From: Aaosphaeria pasadenensis
Lineage: Eukaryota > Ascomycota > Dothideomycetes > Pleosporales
DNA length: 64,000 bases
Assembly: GCA_022813625.1 (NCBI GenBank)
Contig: JAKLMB010000008.1
Span: 124,001-188,000, forward strand
Reading direction: 5' to 3'
The notes below the pieces were generated by a model. It was given only the letters and a program-made list of their open reading frames with translations. It was not told where the DNA came from and did no database searches. Positions 26,126 through 36,552 of this stretch are shown here, one piece after another. The translations under genes and the position numbers were made by a program. The number at the start of each line of letters is the position of its first letter. The stretch's first letter is position 1.

Positions 26126-26150
26126 CCTGCCCTGCCCTGCCCTGCCCTGC
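26126..26150 (+). repeat. (CCTGC)5 tandem repeat
   Basis: Five perfect pentamer copies upstream of Kap104. Confidence 0.9.
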
Positions 26151-26674
26151 GACGCATTGGCGGTGGGGGATCAAGAAAAAGAAGTCACTTACCAGCTGGC
26201 GTAGCTTTGACTTTGTCCTACAAGTCGACAACCATTCTGGCGAGAAAGGCAGAGAAGGAAAAGGGTTACTATCAGGAGGAGATGTCAATATTTATCAGAG
26301 ATACTGGGACTGGTAGCAGAAGTAAGAGTAGGGTAGGGAGAGGAAGAGTGCAGTGGAAGCGGGTTTGCTCTATGAAGGAGGAAGCGGGTAGTTGCAGGTG
26401 CGAGGGGTACACAGCCTTGATTAGCAGAACAATTGCAGCGGCAGTGCGGCGTACAATCAGACGTTGCGGGAGACCGGAGATGCTGTGCGACGACAAATCT
26501 TGCAGAGATTGCAGTACGGGAGTAATTGCTTATTACTTTGTACTCGTAGTAGCACCAGTAATAGAATAGTGACGATGCTGGTGAAGTCATGGATAAGGCT
26601 CGAGTGAGGGAGGTACTTGGCAGGCGAGGAGGTTGAGGGTATCGCAAAGGAAAATGTATTCACCTGGGTAAGTA

Positions 26675-26704
26675 GATGGATGGATGGATGGATGGATGGA
26701 TGGA
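26675..26704 (+). repeat. (GATG)n tetranucleotide repeat
   Basis: About seven GATG/GGAT units, then diverging to GGAAGGAAG. Confidence 0.9.
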
Positions 26705-26924
26705 AGGAAGATGGAAGTTGCTGTTGATGTCTTTTCTCTTTCTTTCTATTTATTCATTTCTAAGAGGTTGTGGTTGAAGGTATATTGATTGTCTACTGTT
26801 ACTCTTCGTCTGTTACTGTGATGACAACTGCCTTACGGTCCTTACCTGATCTCCATCTGCCACTATCCCCAATCCGGCTCTAGTCCCCTTTCATCCTACC
26901 ATTCTCCATTCATTCTTCTATCGT

Positions 26925-26950
26925 CTTCAACTTCAACTTCAACTTCAACT
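26925..26950 (+). repeat. (CTTCAA)4 hexanucleotide repeat
   Basis: Four hexamer copies in non-coding DNA. Confidence 0.9.
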
Positions 26951-29289
26951 TTGGATGTGTATCCAATTGCTTAACTATTACAACTATTTCATCATTCGTC
27001 ATCTATACCATCACTTTGTTCGCTCTCTTTAAAGCTCAACCATATACCCATTACGGAGGACGGAGAAATCTTCCCATCATACCTAGACTCATCTTCTCTA
27101 CGTATGTAGTACTACATTGGTACCGAGTACGTACCAAACGGGAGATGCTGCGGAGATGCCCGCCCGCCCGTTGCACAAATACAATAAATCTGCACTGCGA
27201 CCATAGAACCACTTTTTCGCCCACCCAATTCACTCTCTAGGACTCCTCAGTCAAGCATGGAGAACATTGGTGGCCGGGGTCCATGTCCCTCTTCACCACT
27301 TCCCACATCCCCATGGACCACAGACAGGGGTTCTCTGATGCTCAATGCCAAATGCCCACTTTCTAGGTACCTCATGACCAACTGTAGAAAACTGCAAATG
27401 TACAGAGTAGTCATTTCTCTTCTGTAGGACGAGTCTGCTTCTACCGGTAGGTGCTACAGATGATACCCTCCAACTGTGTTCAGCACATGACGGGGACCGT
27501 AAAATTACTTTGTTTATCTGCGAAACGGTAGCAGACATGACCTATTTACTTTCCCTGTCGTTTCATAGATACGGTAAGAACAGATTCGCGGAGACTGCAC
27601 TTCTCTTCATTCCATGTGGGGACTCGGTCGAGTTGGAATCTTCCACAATGGATCTGTCCCCCAATGTGTCCTTTATCCAATTGCGCCCACTATCAACTCG
27701 TCAGACATGTTTCCACGACTACCCTAACTTCGACTCATGAATGACAACACAGGTTCATTCAAGAATAATGTTACCACCGCATCGCAGGAGGTTGTGCCGT
27801 TATCGTAGCATCTGCGGATTGATTGGGCGTCCATCCCCCGTCGAAGTCCTAGGCCTAGTGCATACTGCACAGTGGAGCAGCATCATAGGTACATCTCCAA
27901 CCACGAAAAGTCCGAACAAACTTTGCTCGTACTTTGCACGTTCTTCAAAAGGGCTTCAATTCGAGTCTTGGGCAATTTGGTGCGAAATATCTGACGCCTG
28001 CTCTTGATTTGAATGACGAAGAAGATTAAGCTTTTCTATCGAGTCGGCAATCCGCAGTTCGCCCAGCCCATGCTAGACATACCTAGTGGCGTATCGCTAC
28101 TCGAAGCCTCGAACATACACAGTACCTACGTTCGTATAATACTAAAATGCGGCACTCACAATGATACTCGAAAAGCTAGCCGATCTATCACCTCGCATCT
28201 GGGACTCGAGCAATTGACTCACGAAAACGTTCGCGGGAGGATCATCGCTCTCAAGATCTTCATCAACCATGAAAACATCATGTGACACAGTCGAACCCAA
28301 CAGCCCATCCCATCCTAAAGGATAGGTGGACGCACGACTCACAAGTGATGAGCATCTAACAAAACAGACCTCTTGACTCTAGTCTGGCAATTAGCCCTGC
28401 AGATCTATTCATAGTTCTAATTCTGATACAGGACAGGGCGGCTCTGCGAAAAGCCAGCACGCAGTGTCAGCGTTTCAGAATTATGATACGCGCTCGCTCG
28501 GAGAGGCTGTGAAACGCGGTGATTGGATGGTGCATTTGGGCGTAGGGGAAAGGAAAGGGGAACGAGGACATCAGAGAGGGCGAACGTAGCATTAAGTGTC
28601 GATGTATTATTCTATCTGTCTACGGAGTACTGTGTACCGCGCGGTTCTCTCAATGCCAGTTCAGCTCGCAAGGCAGGACGCGATTGTGGGACGGATCTCA
28701 TTTGGTGATGCCAGGGCTGAAGCCTGAAGGGATGGATATGCATAGCACAGACAGCGCAGGACAACGTACACGATAGAGAGATGTGAAAAGAGGCTTTAAA
28801 AGACACCGTCTCAGACTCTTTTGTTCCTGTTGTTTTCGTCATCATCGTTGTCGTTATTGGGATTAGGTGTATGATCCGTCCACTACTGTGCCGTTTGCAG
28901 AAGACCGACCTGCGACGCTCGAGACCTCACCAAAGCAGAAGAGAGAGAGCGCTGAATATACGCGACGTCCGTCCTTGTTGAAAGACACACACACACTTTA
29001 CTCGCCCGACCGGCGACTGTGCGCGTGTTATATAACGGTAATCTGCAAAAGTCCGCAACATCGTATTCGCCAACATCGACATCACATCGACATCGACATC
29101 GACGTCTTAAAGATTAAAGAGGTGTGGAGGATTGATTGAGAATCTAGGCCGGCTCCCGCGATTCCGTATCCGTCGGTGGAGTTTCCTACTGTCTGTCGCC
29201 ACCACCATTGGGATTCTGGTCCCCATTACTCCTGTAATACTACTGGAATACTACTGGAGTCGACTGCGAATTAACTGCGCTACTGGATG

Positions 29290-29996
29290 TTTTGAAGCGC
29301 TGTTACTGGCTTGTGGCAAGGGACTGCTGGGCTTCATCTGGGGCTACCGATCGACTTGGGTATAATCTGTGGCCATCGGTCCTTGGCCAGGGCTTCTTTC
29401 TCAGCCTTCCCTTCCCTTCCCTCCCTTAAGCCGCCCCCCGGTACGGTCGTGGGTCGGCCTGAGACCAGCCTTGAGACACTTTGCGAGCGCGAGCATTAAC
29501 TGCGAGGTGCTGCTACTGCTGTTCACTACCGTACGTACTCGTGTATCTCTCAACCTCCACCTCCTACCTACTCGTACCTCCACTGCATCCTTCCTCTTAT
29601 CATCACCACCACCACCACCACCACCATCGACCTCGACCCCTTTCCATTCCTTCCACCCATCCGTTGACTTCTTCCCATCGCGTGCAGGCACCGTAATCAT
29701 CGCCCTCATCATTCACATCCTTCGCCTGCGTTCTCCTCCTTTCGCTGCATCCCCGACATCCGCCTGTTCGTGACGCAAGCCATCTTGGCCCCGCTGCCAG
29801 GATTCGCTCCAACAGCACAGGCACACAATCAGGCACAGCACTCTCCGCAGCAGTATTACCGGCGCACAATCGAAACACTGGACAACAGGAACAGCTGCGC
29901 CTGCTGGCACGCTGCGCTGTTGATTTCTACTCATCCTCATCCACCTGGCCACGCCGTCGCTCCCCCCCCAGAGAGTGACAACATTTCCTATTCACC
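29290..29996 (+). promoter_or_regulatory. ATG-free upstream region of the SSH4-like gene
   Basis: No ATG occurs on the plus strand from 29290 to the start codon at 29997 (707 nt). A TATAAT-like box is at 29361-29366 and a (CAC)n run at 29604-29626. This suggests a long 5' leader. The transcription start is inferred. Confidence 0.45.
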
Positions 29997-31720
29997 ATGT
30001 CTTCGCCACAACCACAACGGGTGGCTTCATTGCCCACAACCCTCTCTAGGTCGTACCTACCCATCGAACATGCGCCCTCCTCACATCCAAATATCGTATT
30101 CGCGACTTCCGAAGGCACCCAGCGATCGTTCAACGAACCCGTGCGGATACACTACCAGCCTCTCAGCTCGACGGCCAAGGGCATCATGATCGGCATCTTC
30201 TCTGTCCTCGGAGCCGCCGGATTCTGTCTCATCCTCGCCGCCATTGTCTATTACTTCCGCTACACCCAGCAAGGACGCATTTTCTTAGACCGGATAACAC
30301 GGCCCGGCGAGTACGATGACGAGCGGCAGTTCGCAAAGGAGGAGGCCGAGGCCCTGGAAGAGATGGATGACATGGAGCGCATGGAGTATCTTCGAGCAAA
30401 AGGTTAGCATGCCCGCCGTCATCGTGTTGTTGCATGCCCTTTACTAAACCTCTACAGCGTTTGTGCAAGCGAATCCCCCCGAGTCCATCCAGACCGACAT
30501 ATCCTTATCGCAGTTCTTGGCAATTCAAGAGAAGGGCGTTTCCGCGTGGGAGTTCGAGCCGGAGTTGGAAATAGCGAATTGTTTCGTCGAGGGCCGCACA
30601 GAGATTGAGTTCTTCGATTCCGAATGCAGCGTTCAGAGCAACCTCCCGATACCCAAGCAAAACGAAGTCTATTACTGGGAAGCGAAGATATATGATAAGC
30701 CCGAGAATACTAGCATTGGCATCGGCGTCAGCACAAAACCATATCCACTGTTCAGGCTTCCAGGTAGGTCCCGAGAACTGTTGTCTATGGCTTCGCTTTC
30801 CTCTAACAATTACAGGCCAGCACAGGTGGTCGATTGCTTACACTTCCCATGGCTCGCGGCGATATAATCAACCCTTCACGCCCACACCCTACGGTCCTGC
30901 CTTCGTCCAGGGAGACGTCATCGGAGTCGGATACAGGCCTCGCACCGGAACGATCTTCTTCACTCGGAATGGCAAGAAACTGGACGACGTTGCTCACGGG
31001 TTGAAGTCTCAGAACTTCTTCCCTACAGTCGGCGCCAACGGTCCCTGCCAGGTTCACGTCAATTTCGGTCAGATGGGTTTCGTTTTCATCGAGGCGAACG
31101 TGAAGAAGTGGGGTTTGGCACCGATGACAGGCAGTCTCGCTCCCCCGCCTCCGTATGGCAGTGAACAAGGTTCTATCCTCCTAGAAGGCGGCCGTGAGGG
31201 CGTCCGGGAGGGCATGGCTGGAACATACTTTACTGGATATGGTCACGGAAGGTCAAGCAGTCAACAGATGCGCCTAGGTCGTAATCAACCCACCAGCCCT
31301 GGTCCGCAACGCAGCCCTACCGACATTTCTCTTGCCCAGCTCAGTCTCGTCGATTCGAATGAAGATGTTGGGGAAGGAACAAGCGCCGAAGCTTCCGCGG
31401 CAGCCGCAGCGGCTCAGCATCAAGCAGGCGTACACGGTCTTGGATTCCTTCAACCAGGCGATCTCCCTCCCGAATATACCAGCCCCCAAAGTTCGCCGCG
31501 GATCAGCCAACGAGAAGGTCATGAAGACGAAGACTACTGGAGCGAACGAGCACCGTTACTAGACCAACCACCTCAATCATCGCAATCCGAGCACCCATCC
31601 CCACCTATCCCAACATATGACGCAGCCGTGGCCGGCTCGTCAGACACACCACAGATCCGCGTCCGAAGCGCAACAACAAACTCACGATCCGCCCCATCAC
31701 GAGGACCAAGGCGATCGTGA
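29997..31720 (+). CDS. SSH4/EAR1-like Rsp5 ubiquitin-ligase adaptor (single TM, SPRY domain, PY motifs)
   Basis: Predicted endosomal/vacuolar membrane adaptor that recruits the Rsp5/NEDD4-type ligase to membrane cargo. Three exons (29997-30402, 30458-30763, 30816-31720) give 538 residues. A cytosolic or lumenal N-terminus is followed by one membrane helix at about 62-87 (IMIGIFSVLGAAGFCLILAA) and an acidic linker. A B30.2/SPRY domain follows at about 160-335, with the characteristic YYWEAKI, IGIGVST, HRWSIAYTSHG and GDVIGVGY blocks. The tail carries the ligase-binding motifs PPPPY (347-351) and PPEY (455-458), a weaker PTY near 504, and an acidic ERAPLLDQ segment. This order matches yeast Ssh4/Ear1. 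A nutrient permease follows 2 kb downstream, though co-function is only a guess. The first donor, GTTAGC, is non-consensus but keeps frame. Confidence 0.9.
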
Positions 31721-33737
31721 TGATATGCACTCAGTCCACAAAGCTGACCGTAGCTTTCTTTCCTTTTATACTCTCTCTCCTCTTTCCCCGACTACCACAT
31801 GATGCCAATGTCATGGTTTCTTTTATTTTCGATAACTTGGATCTACACTATACCCCATATCATCTCTCTCAGCATATCCTCATCTCACCACTTTCTTTTT
31901 GTTTTTGGGCCACTGGAAACTTGCAGAAATTCCGTTCGGATTGGGCCCGGGCCAGGCTGGGACGGTGATTCCCTCCATTTTGTGCTTATGCAAATAAAAT
32001 AGGAAGGGGCAGAAGCAGCGAGCAGAAGCAGCAGCAGCGACGTTATATTTTTGGTACATTCAAGCCACTATTGTACTATACATACTACTCTGAAGCGAAA
32101 GGGGGAGGACAGGGGACATCGAAGCGCGCAGGCAGGCGGGTGTTGCCTTTTTCTGGGTTTTTGTTCATTAGCATCGAGGATGTTGATACTTGTCGATGAA
32201 ACGATTGATGAAGACACAAACTTTTTTTTATATTTGTCCGTACTGCAAATAAATTCGCTTGCTCGCTCTCGTCTCGTCTACATTGGATTTCCTATCTTAT
32301 CTTGCGGCACGTTTACATGATTGATCATTGCTTTTTTTGGAATGGGCGGGCGAACGTCGTGCGTATATACCTCTACATTTATCTCATATACCAACTGTGT
32401 ACCCTTCCATCTACTACGTAATCACAGTGCACATGTATACATATATACATACATGTGCAAATATGTCTCGACAGATAAATTACGAAAAACTCCGCCATGC
32501 TGAAAAGTTAAACGGCATCGTACTCAAAGATCGTCGAAGGTATCATTCTCGTCTCGTACATTTGATTTCCCGAGGTCTAGAAGACGTGGGAAAACGAATG
32601 CATCCAGCTCGAAACCTATCGATGGGACGGTGGGTTGAGCGAGGCATGAGACCGGGGGGTTTCTTGTTTATTCTTTTTTTCAAGAAGCCATGGTATTAAA
32701 ATCTACTTCATCTCACGCTCGAATGAGGAGGTGGTGAGGGTGTTGTTTGGGCATGCGTGCGAAGTGTATCAGGCGGGATAGCATATTGTTCTCATCAAAG
32801 ACTACTACGGCGTGTCATCGTGTCGGATGTTTGGGGGCGTGGACGTTCGTGGAGAATGTATTGGTCCGGTTGCGTGATACGATGAGAGGCGCGATGAGGA
32901 CGCTGACGCTGATGCCGATGATACTGATGCTGAATATGCTATGCACGATGGAGCTTTGCTTGCTTGAGGAAAGTTTTTTGTTGGAGATGTCGCTCAGGAT
33001 TATATAATTAACCCTACTCCATATACGGCATAGCGTCATATCCTCGCTTGCATCGATCCAATAGGCCGTGGACGTCAAGCCTCGAAATCACGCACATGTT
33101 CAATAGTCAACTCGCACCATCATCATCTTCCGCGGAAGACCCTGCGAAACGCCTTCAAAAGCCTACGAAAACCGTAGATATTCGGAAAAGCAGTCCGTCC
33201 AATTCGGGTGCTAGGTAGGCGAAATCACGCTGGGCTGAACGATGCGTCGTCCAATGGGCTAGCTACCTTGTAGCTAAGAGCTCTAGAAGCTATTATCCTC
33301 CCGCCCCTCACCCACCCGTCCCAACCAAGTTCCAACTAACCCCTCCTCCGACCTCGCGCGCCAATGCTTTTTTTTTTCTTTTTAACGAGAGGTTGCTATA
33401 ATAGAATGGCATAATCGTGAGAAGGTTTTTTTCTCCCTCTCTTGTAATTAAAAAGCCTTGGTTCTCGTTCGCTTGATTCGGTATCCCGTGTGGTGGTGAT
33501 ACGAGTGTATCCATCTAACTATTATTTTTAATGGCTTAAGGAGTATAAATTGGACCCCTGCCCTGAAATATCCAGCCTTAATCATTGAGTTCATCCTCAG
33601 ATTTTGTGTCGTATAATACTTCTGGTACTTATACGGGTTTACCCTTTTCGGGATTCCGTGACTTTGAGAGGGGAGTCATTTGTCTTCGAGCATAAGAGAG
33701 GAGAATCGAGAGAAAAATCCCAAAGCGACTGCCAAAC
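31721..33737. other. intergenic region
   Basis: No supportable gene. It includes the 3' flank of the SSH4-like gene, a T-rich stretch near 32220-32340 and the permease promoter at its right end. Confidence 0.6.
33544..33550 (+). promoter_or_regulatory. TATA box of the permease gene
   Basis: TATAAAT lies 188 nt before the permease start codon. The interval from 33534 to the start contains no ATG, which fits transcription beginning shortly after this box. Confidence 0.5.
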
Positions 33738-35510
33738 ATGTCGACGACGCACGACAATAGCGCCGCTGAGAAAGCGGTGGACACCACTGCGTCATCCCCC
33801 TCAACACCCGTGCGACAAGATGACCATGGAAACCGTGAGCCCGCGTCGGCGCAGAGTTCGCTGTCGTTGGATAAGGACGTGGCGATTGGGCTTGTCGGAG
33901 AGCACGCGAGGGAGATTGACCCCGAGGTCGAGAGAAGGGTGCTGAGGAAGATTGATTGGTTTCTGATTCCGGCTATGATTGTTGGTATGTTGGTTTCCCC
34001 TGGTCCTGGATGATGGGCTTTTGTGTCGTGTAGATCGTGTGGAAGTGGGTTTTGACGTTTCTTGTTCCAGGTTATGGACTCGTATACTACGACAAAGCTA
34101 TCTTGGGAAGTGCGGTCCTGTTCGGAATGACCAAAGATCTCTCGCTGAGCGTGGTCGATACTTCGACGAAACCTCCCACGACGAACACGTCGAGGCTTAG
34201 TTGGGCGACTTCGCTGTTCTACTTCGGCATGTTGGCGGGGTTGTATCCCATGACGTTTGCGCTGCAGCGTTTCAATCTCGGACGTATCCTGGGCGGTGTC
34301 GTTGTGCTTTGGGCTTTGATTTGTATGTTGACTGCGGCTGTCACTACGCACCAAGGTCTGTATGTCCAGAGGTTCTTTCTAGGATTTGTGGAGTCTATCA
34401 TTCCCACTGGCTTCATGTGTATCGTTTCTGGGTACTACACGCAAGGGGAACAAGCCCTTCGACAGTCCTGGTGGTTCTCGTCCACTGGCCTCTTCACCAT
34501 CATCGGCGGCGCTTTGAACTACGGGTTCGCGCAGATCTCGTCTGGCAGCTTGAAACGCTGGCAGTACATCTACCTCCTCGCCGGGTGCCTGACCCTCCTG
34601 TTCGGCATCTGGTGCTTCCTGATCCCCAACTCCCCAGTATCGGCATGGTTCCTCACCCCCACGGAGCGCATCGTAGCCGTGGAACGACTCCGCCGAGGCC
34701 AGACCGGCGTCCGGTGCCAGAAGATCAAACTCTCGCAGCTCAAAGAAGCCTTCCTCGACATCAAACTCTGGCTCGTCTTCATTATGATGGGCTCAGCGTA
34801 CACCGTCAACGGCGCCGTATCTGGCTTCGGGCCCCTGATCGTGAGCACATTCGGCTGGTCGACACTCGAGTCCATCCTCTGGCAATTCCCGCTCGGTGGC
34901 CTCTGCCTCTTCGACATCCTCCTCTGCGGCTACCTCTCCTCCAAGATCCCAAACATCCGCATCATCCTGCTCGTCGTCAACTGCCTACCCGTCATCGCAG
35001 GCTGTGCCATGATCTGGAAGAGCAAGTGGACGCACCACGCGCCCACCCCCGTCGCAGGATACAGCATCATCGGCACTTTCGGCGCCGTCGTCAGCCAGAC
35101 CATCGTCATCGGCATGTCCAACGTCGCCGGCGCGACCAAGAAGTCCGCAATGGCGGCCGCCATCTTCGTCGCGTACTGCGTGGGTAACATCGTTGGGCCC
35201 CAGTTAATTTACAGCCAGACGAAGAAGGACCATTATCCTGCGCTGTGGACGGGTTTGATCATATTGTGAGTTTCCCCTTTCCCCCTCCTTTCCCCCTCCT
35301 TTCATGATTGATCAATCATTCTTGGGAAAGTAGTGCTGATTTTCCTGTAGCTACTGCATTACGATCCTGGCTTCTGTGGCGTTGTACGTGGTGCTTTGGA
35401 GGGAGAACAAGAAGAGGGAGGGATTGCCAATTGACGAGGACGAAAGGGATAAGTTTGCCTTTATGGATCTGACGGATAAGGAGAACCCTTACTTCAGATA
35501 CGTGCTTTGA
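33738..35510 (+). CDS. MFS permease, Dal5/allantoate-type anion:cation symporter family
   Basis: Plasma-membrane transporter of 533 residues. Three exons: 33738-33984, 34071-35265, 35351-35510. Residues 1-65 are a hydrophilic N-terminus. The membrane domain opens with FLIPAMIVGYGLVYYDKAIL, the Dal5-family first helix, and about twelve hydrophobic helices follow. The loop after helix 2 contains GRILGGVVVLW, and the GFVESIIPTGF helix resembles family members. The cytosolic central loop carries basic patches (ERLRRGQTG). The C-terminal tail (ENKKREGLPIDEDERDKFAF) matches the family tail. Members carry allantoate, ureidosuccinate, nicotinate, vitamins or other organic anions, and the substrate cannot be told here. 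The first intron sits exactly between the first helix halves, and an alternative acceptor at 34033 would break the frame. Confidence 0.93.
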
Positions 35511-36517
35511 GGTAGAGAATGGGGGAACTGTGCATTCATGACGAAGTAATTAATTAGGTTCATGTAATTGATATTCGAGAGAGTAGATACGGATAATGGT
35601 CTTCTGATGTCAGTATTCACGACACACGGACCTCAATAAACATACGCTCGTATCCAAACATCGAGAATCCCATGCTGACCGAACGGCTTTCCGGTACTCG
35701 TATTGACGAGCAGTCCCTGAATGGTTGATTGACTTGGGCGATCCGCCGAGCCGGCGTAACGGCAAACAGTGCGGGCTTAGCGCTCCCGTTAGTGGTGTAA
35801 GGCTGGCAGCGACCGACAGGGGGAACGATAACTATCAGGACATGATAAACCTGAGCGTGACACAAAAAGAACGGTGAGTCAAAACTTGCATCTCGATCTC
35901 TCCATAGTGGATAGGGATGTTTCAGAAGCATGACACAAATACATACACTTGCCACAGCCATGCGTCCAAGCAGTGGATAAATCCAACCATCACAGGAAAC
36001 ATATTGGTCGGAACCTCATTCCGAGACACTCGCTCGCGTGGTATGCTTCCTTAAATAGTTAGACGGACTAGCATCCACTCTACGTAATCCCTACCTCCCT
36101 CCATCCTTCAACCTTTTCACTCACAAGCAGTTCTGACACTTACGAGTCGGATTGCGGATTGCTTGCCTAGTATCTACCCATGCCGCGTGGCATGGCAGGG
36201 CAGGCAGGGCACAGCCAAGCCAAGTCAGGACTTGCCTAACTATCAACTGACGCCGCCTGTCATGAAGCTTCGTCTTTCTTCATCGTTGCCGCGCGTCAGG
36301 CCTTTTGTCGCCTTTTTCTTCGTTTCTTCGTCGACTAACTAACTACTGGTCGCCTTGACGTTTTGTTCACTCCTTTGTGTCTCTGTTTGGACATTATACC
36401 CTTGCTTTTTGAAAGCTTGTCTGCATTTCGTAGAAGCGTGTTGGCAGCGTTCCGATTTCCAGTTCGATATCTTCTTATCCGTCTTTAGAACGGGGGTCGA
36501 GCACATGAGTATCGGGC
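35511..36517. other. intergenic region
   Basis: No gene seen. The right end carries the upstream region of the CAS1-like gene, including a short ATG-initiated frame at 36505 that overlaps the main start. Confidence 0.6.
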
Positions 36518-36552
36518 ATGTTCCGCGTGGGCTTCGCCGATGCTTTCAGTAA
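36505..36552 (+). promoter_or_regulatory. overlapping upstream ORF (15 codons)
   Basis: An ATG 13 nt before the CAS1-like start opens a 15-codon frame that ends at TAA 36550-36552, inside the main coding region and out of frame with it. Ribosomes initiating here could not reinitiate at the main ATG, so the uORF may limit translation. It may instead mean that transcription starts downstream of 36505. Confidence 0.4.

Larger units (their letters stand above)
25773..29996. other. intergenic region between divergent Kap104 and SSH4-like genes
   Basis: A 4.2-kb gap with no supportable gene. It holds CCTGC (26126-26150), GATG/GGAT (26675-26704), CTTCAA (26925-26950) and CAC (29604-29626) repeats, plus an exact TACGGAGTAC at 28621. 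The last 707 nt before the SSH4-like start are ATG-free on the plus strand and pyrimidine-rich. Confidence 0.6.

Noticed and set aside
33629..34354. 241-codon minus-strand frame over the permease 5' half
   Set aside because: Antisense shadow of the permease first exons, crossing its intron.
34201..35187. 328-codon plus-strand frame in the permease gene
   Set aside because: Alternate frame of the GC-rich permease coding region; Arg/His/Pro-rich with no domain.
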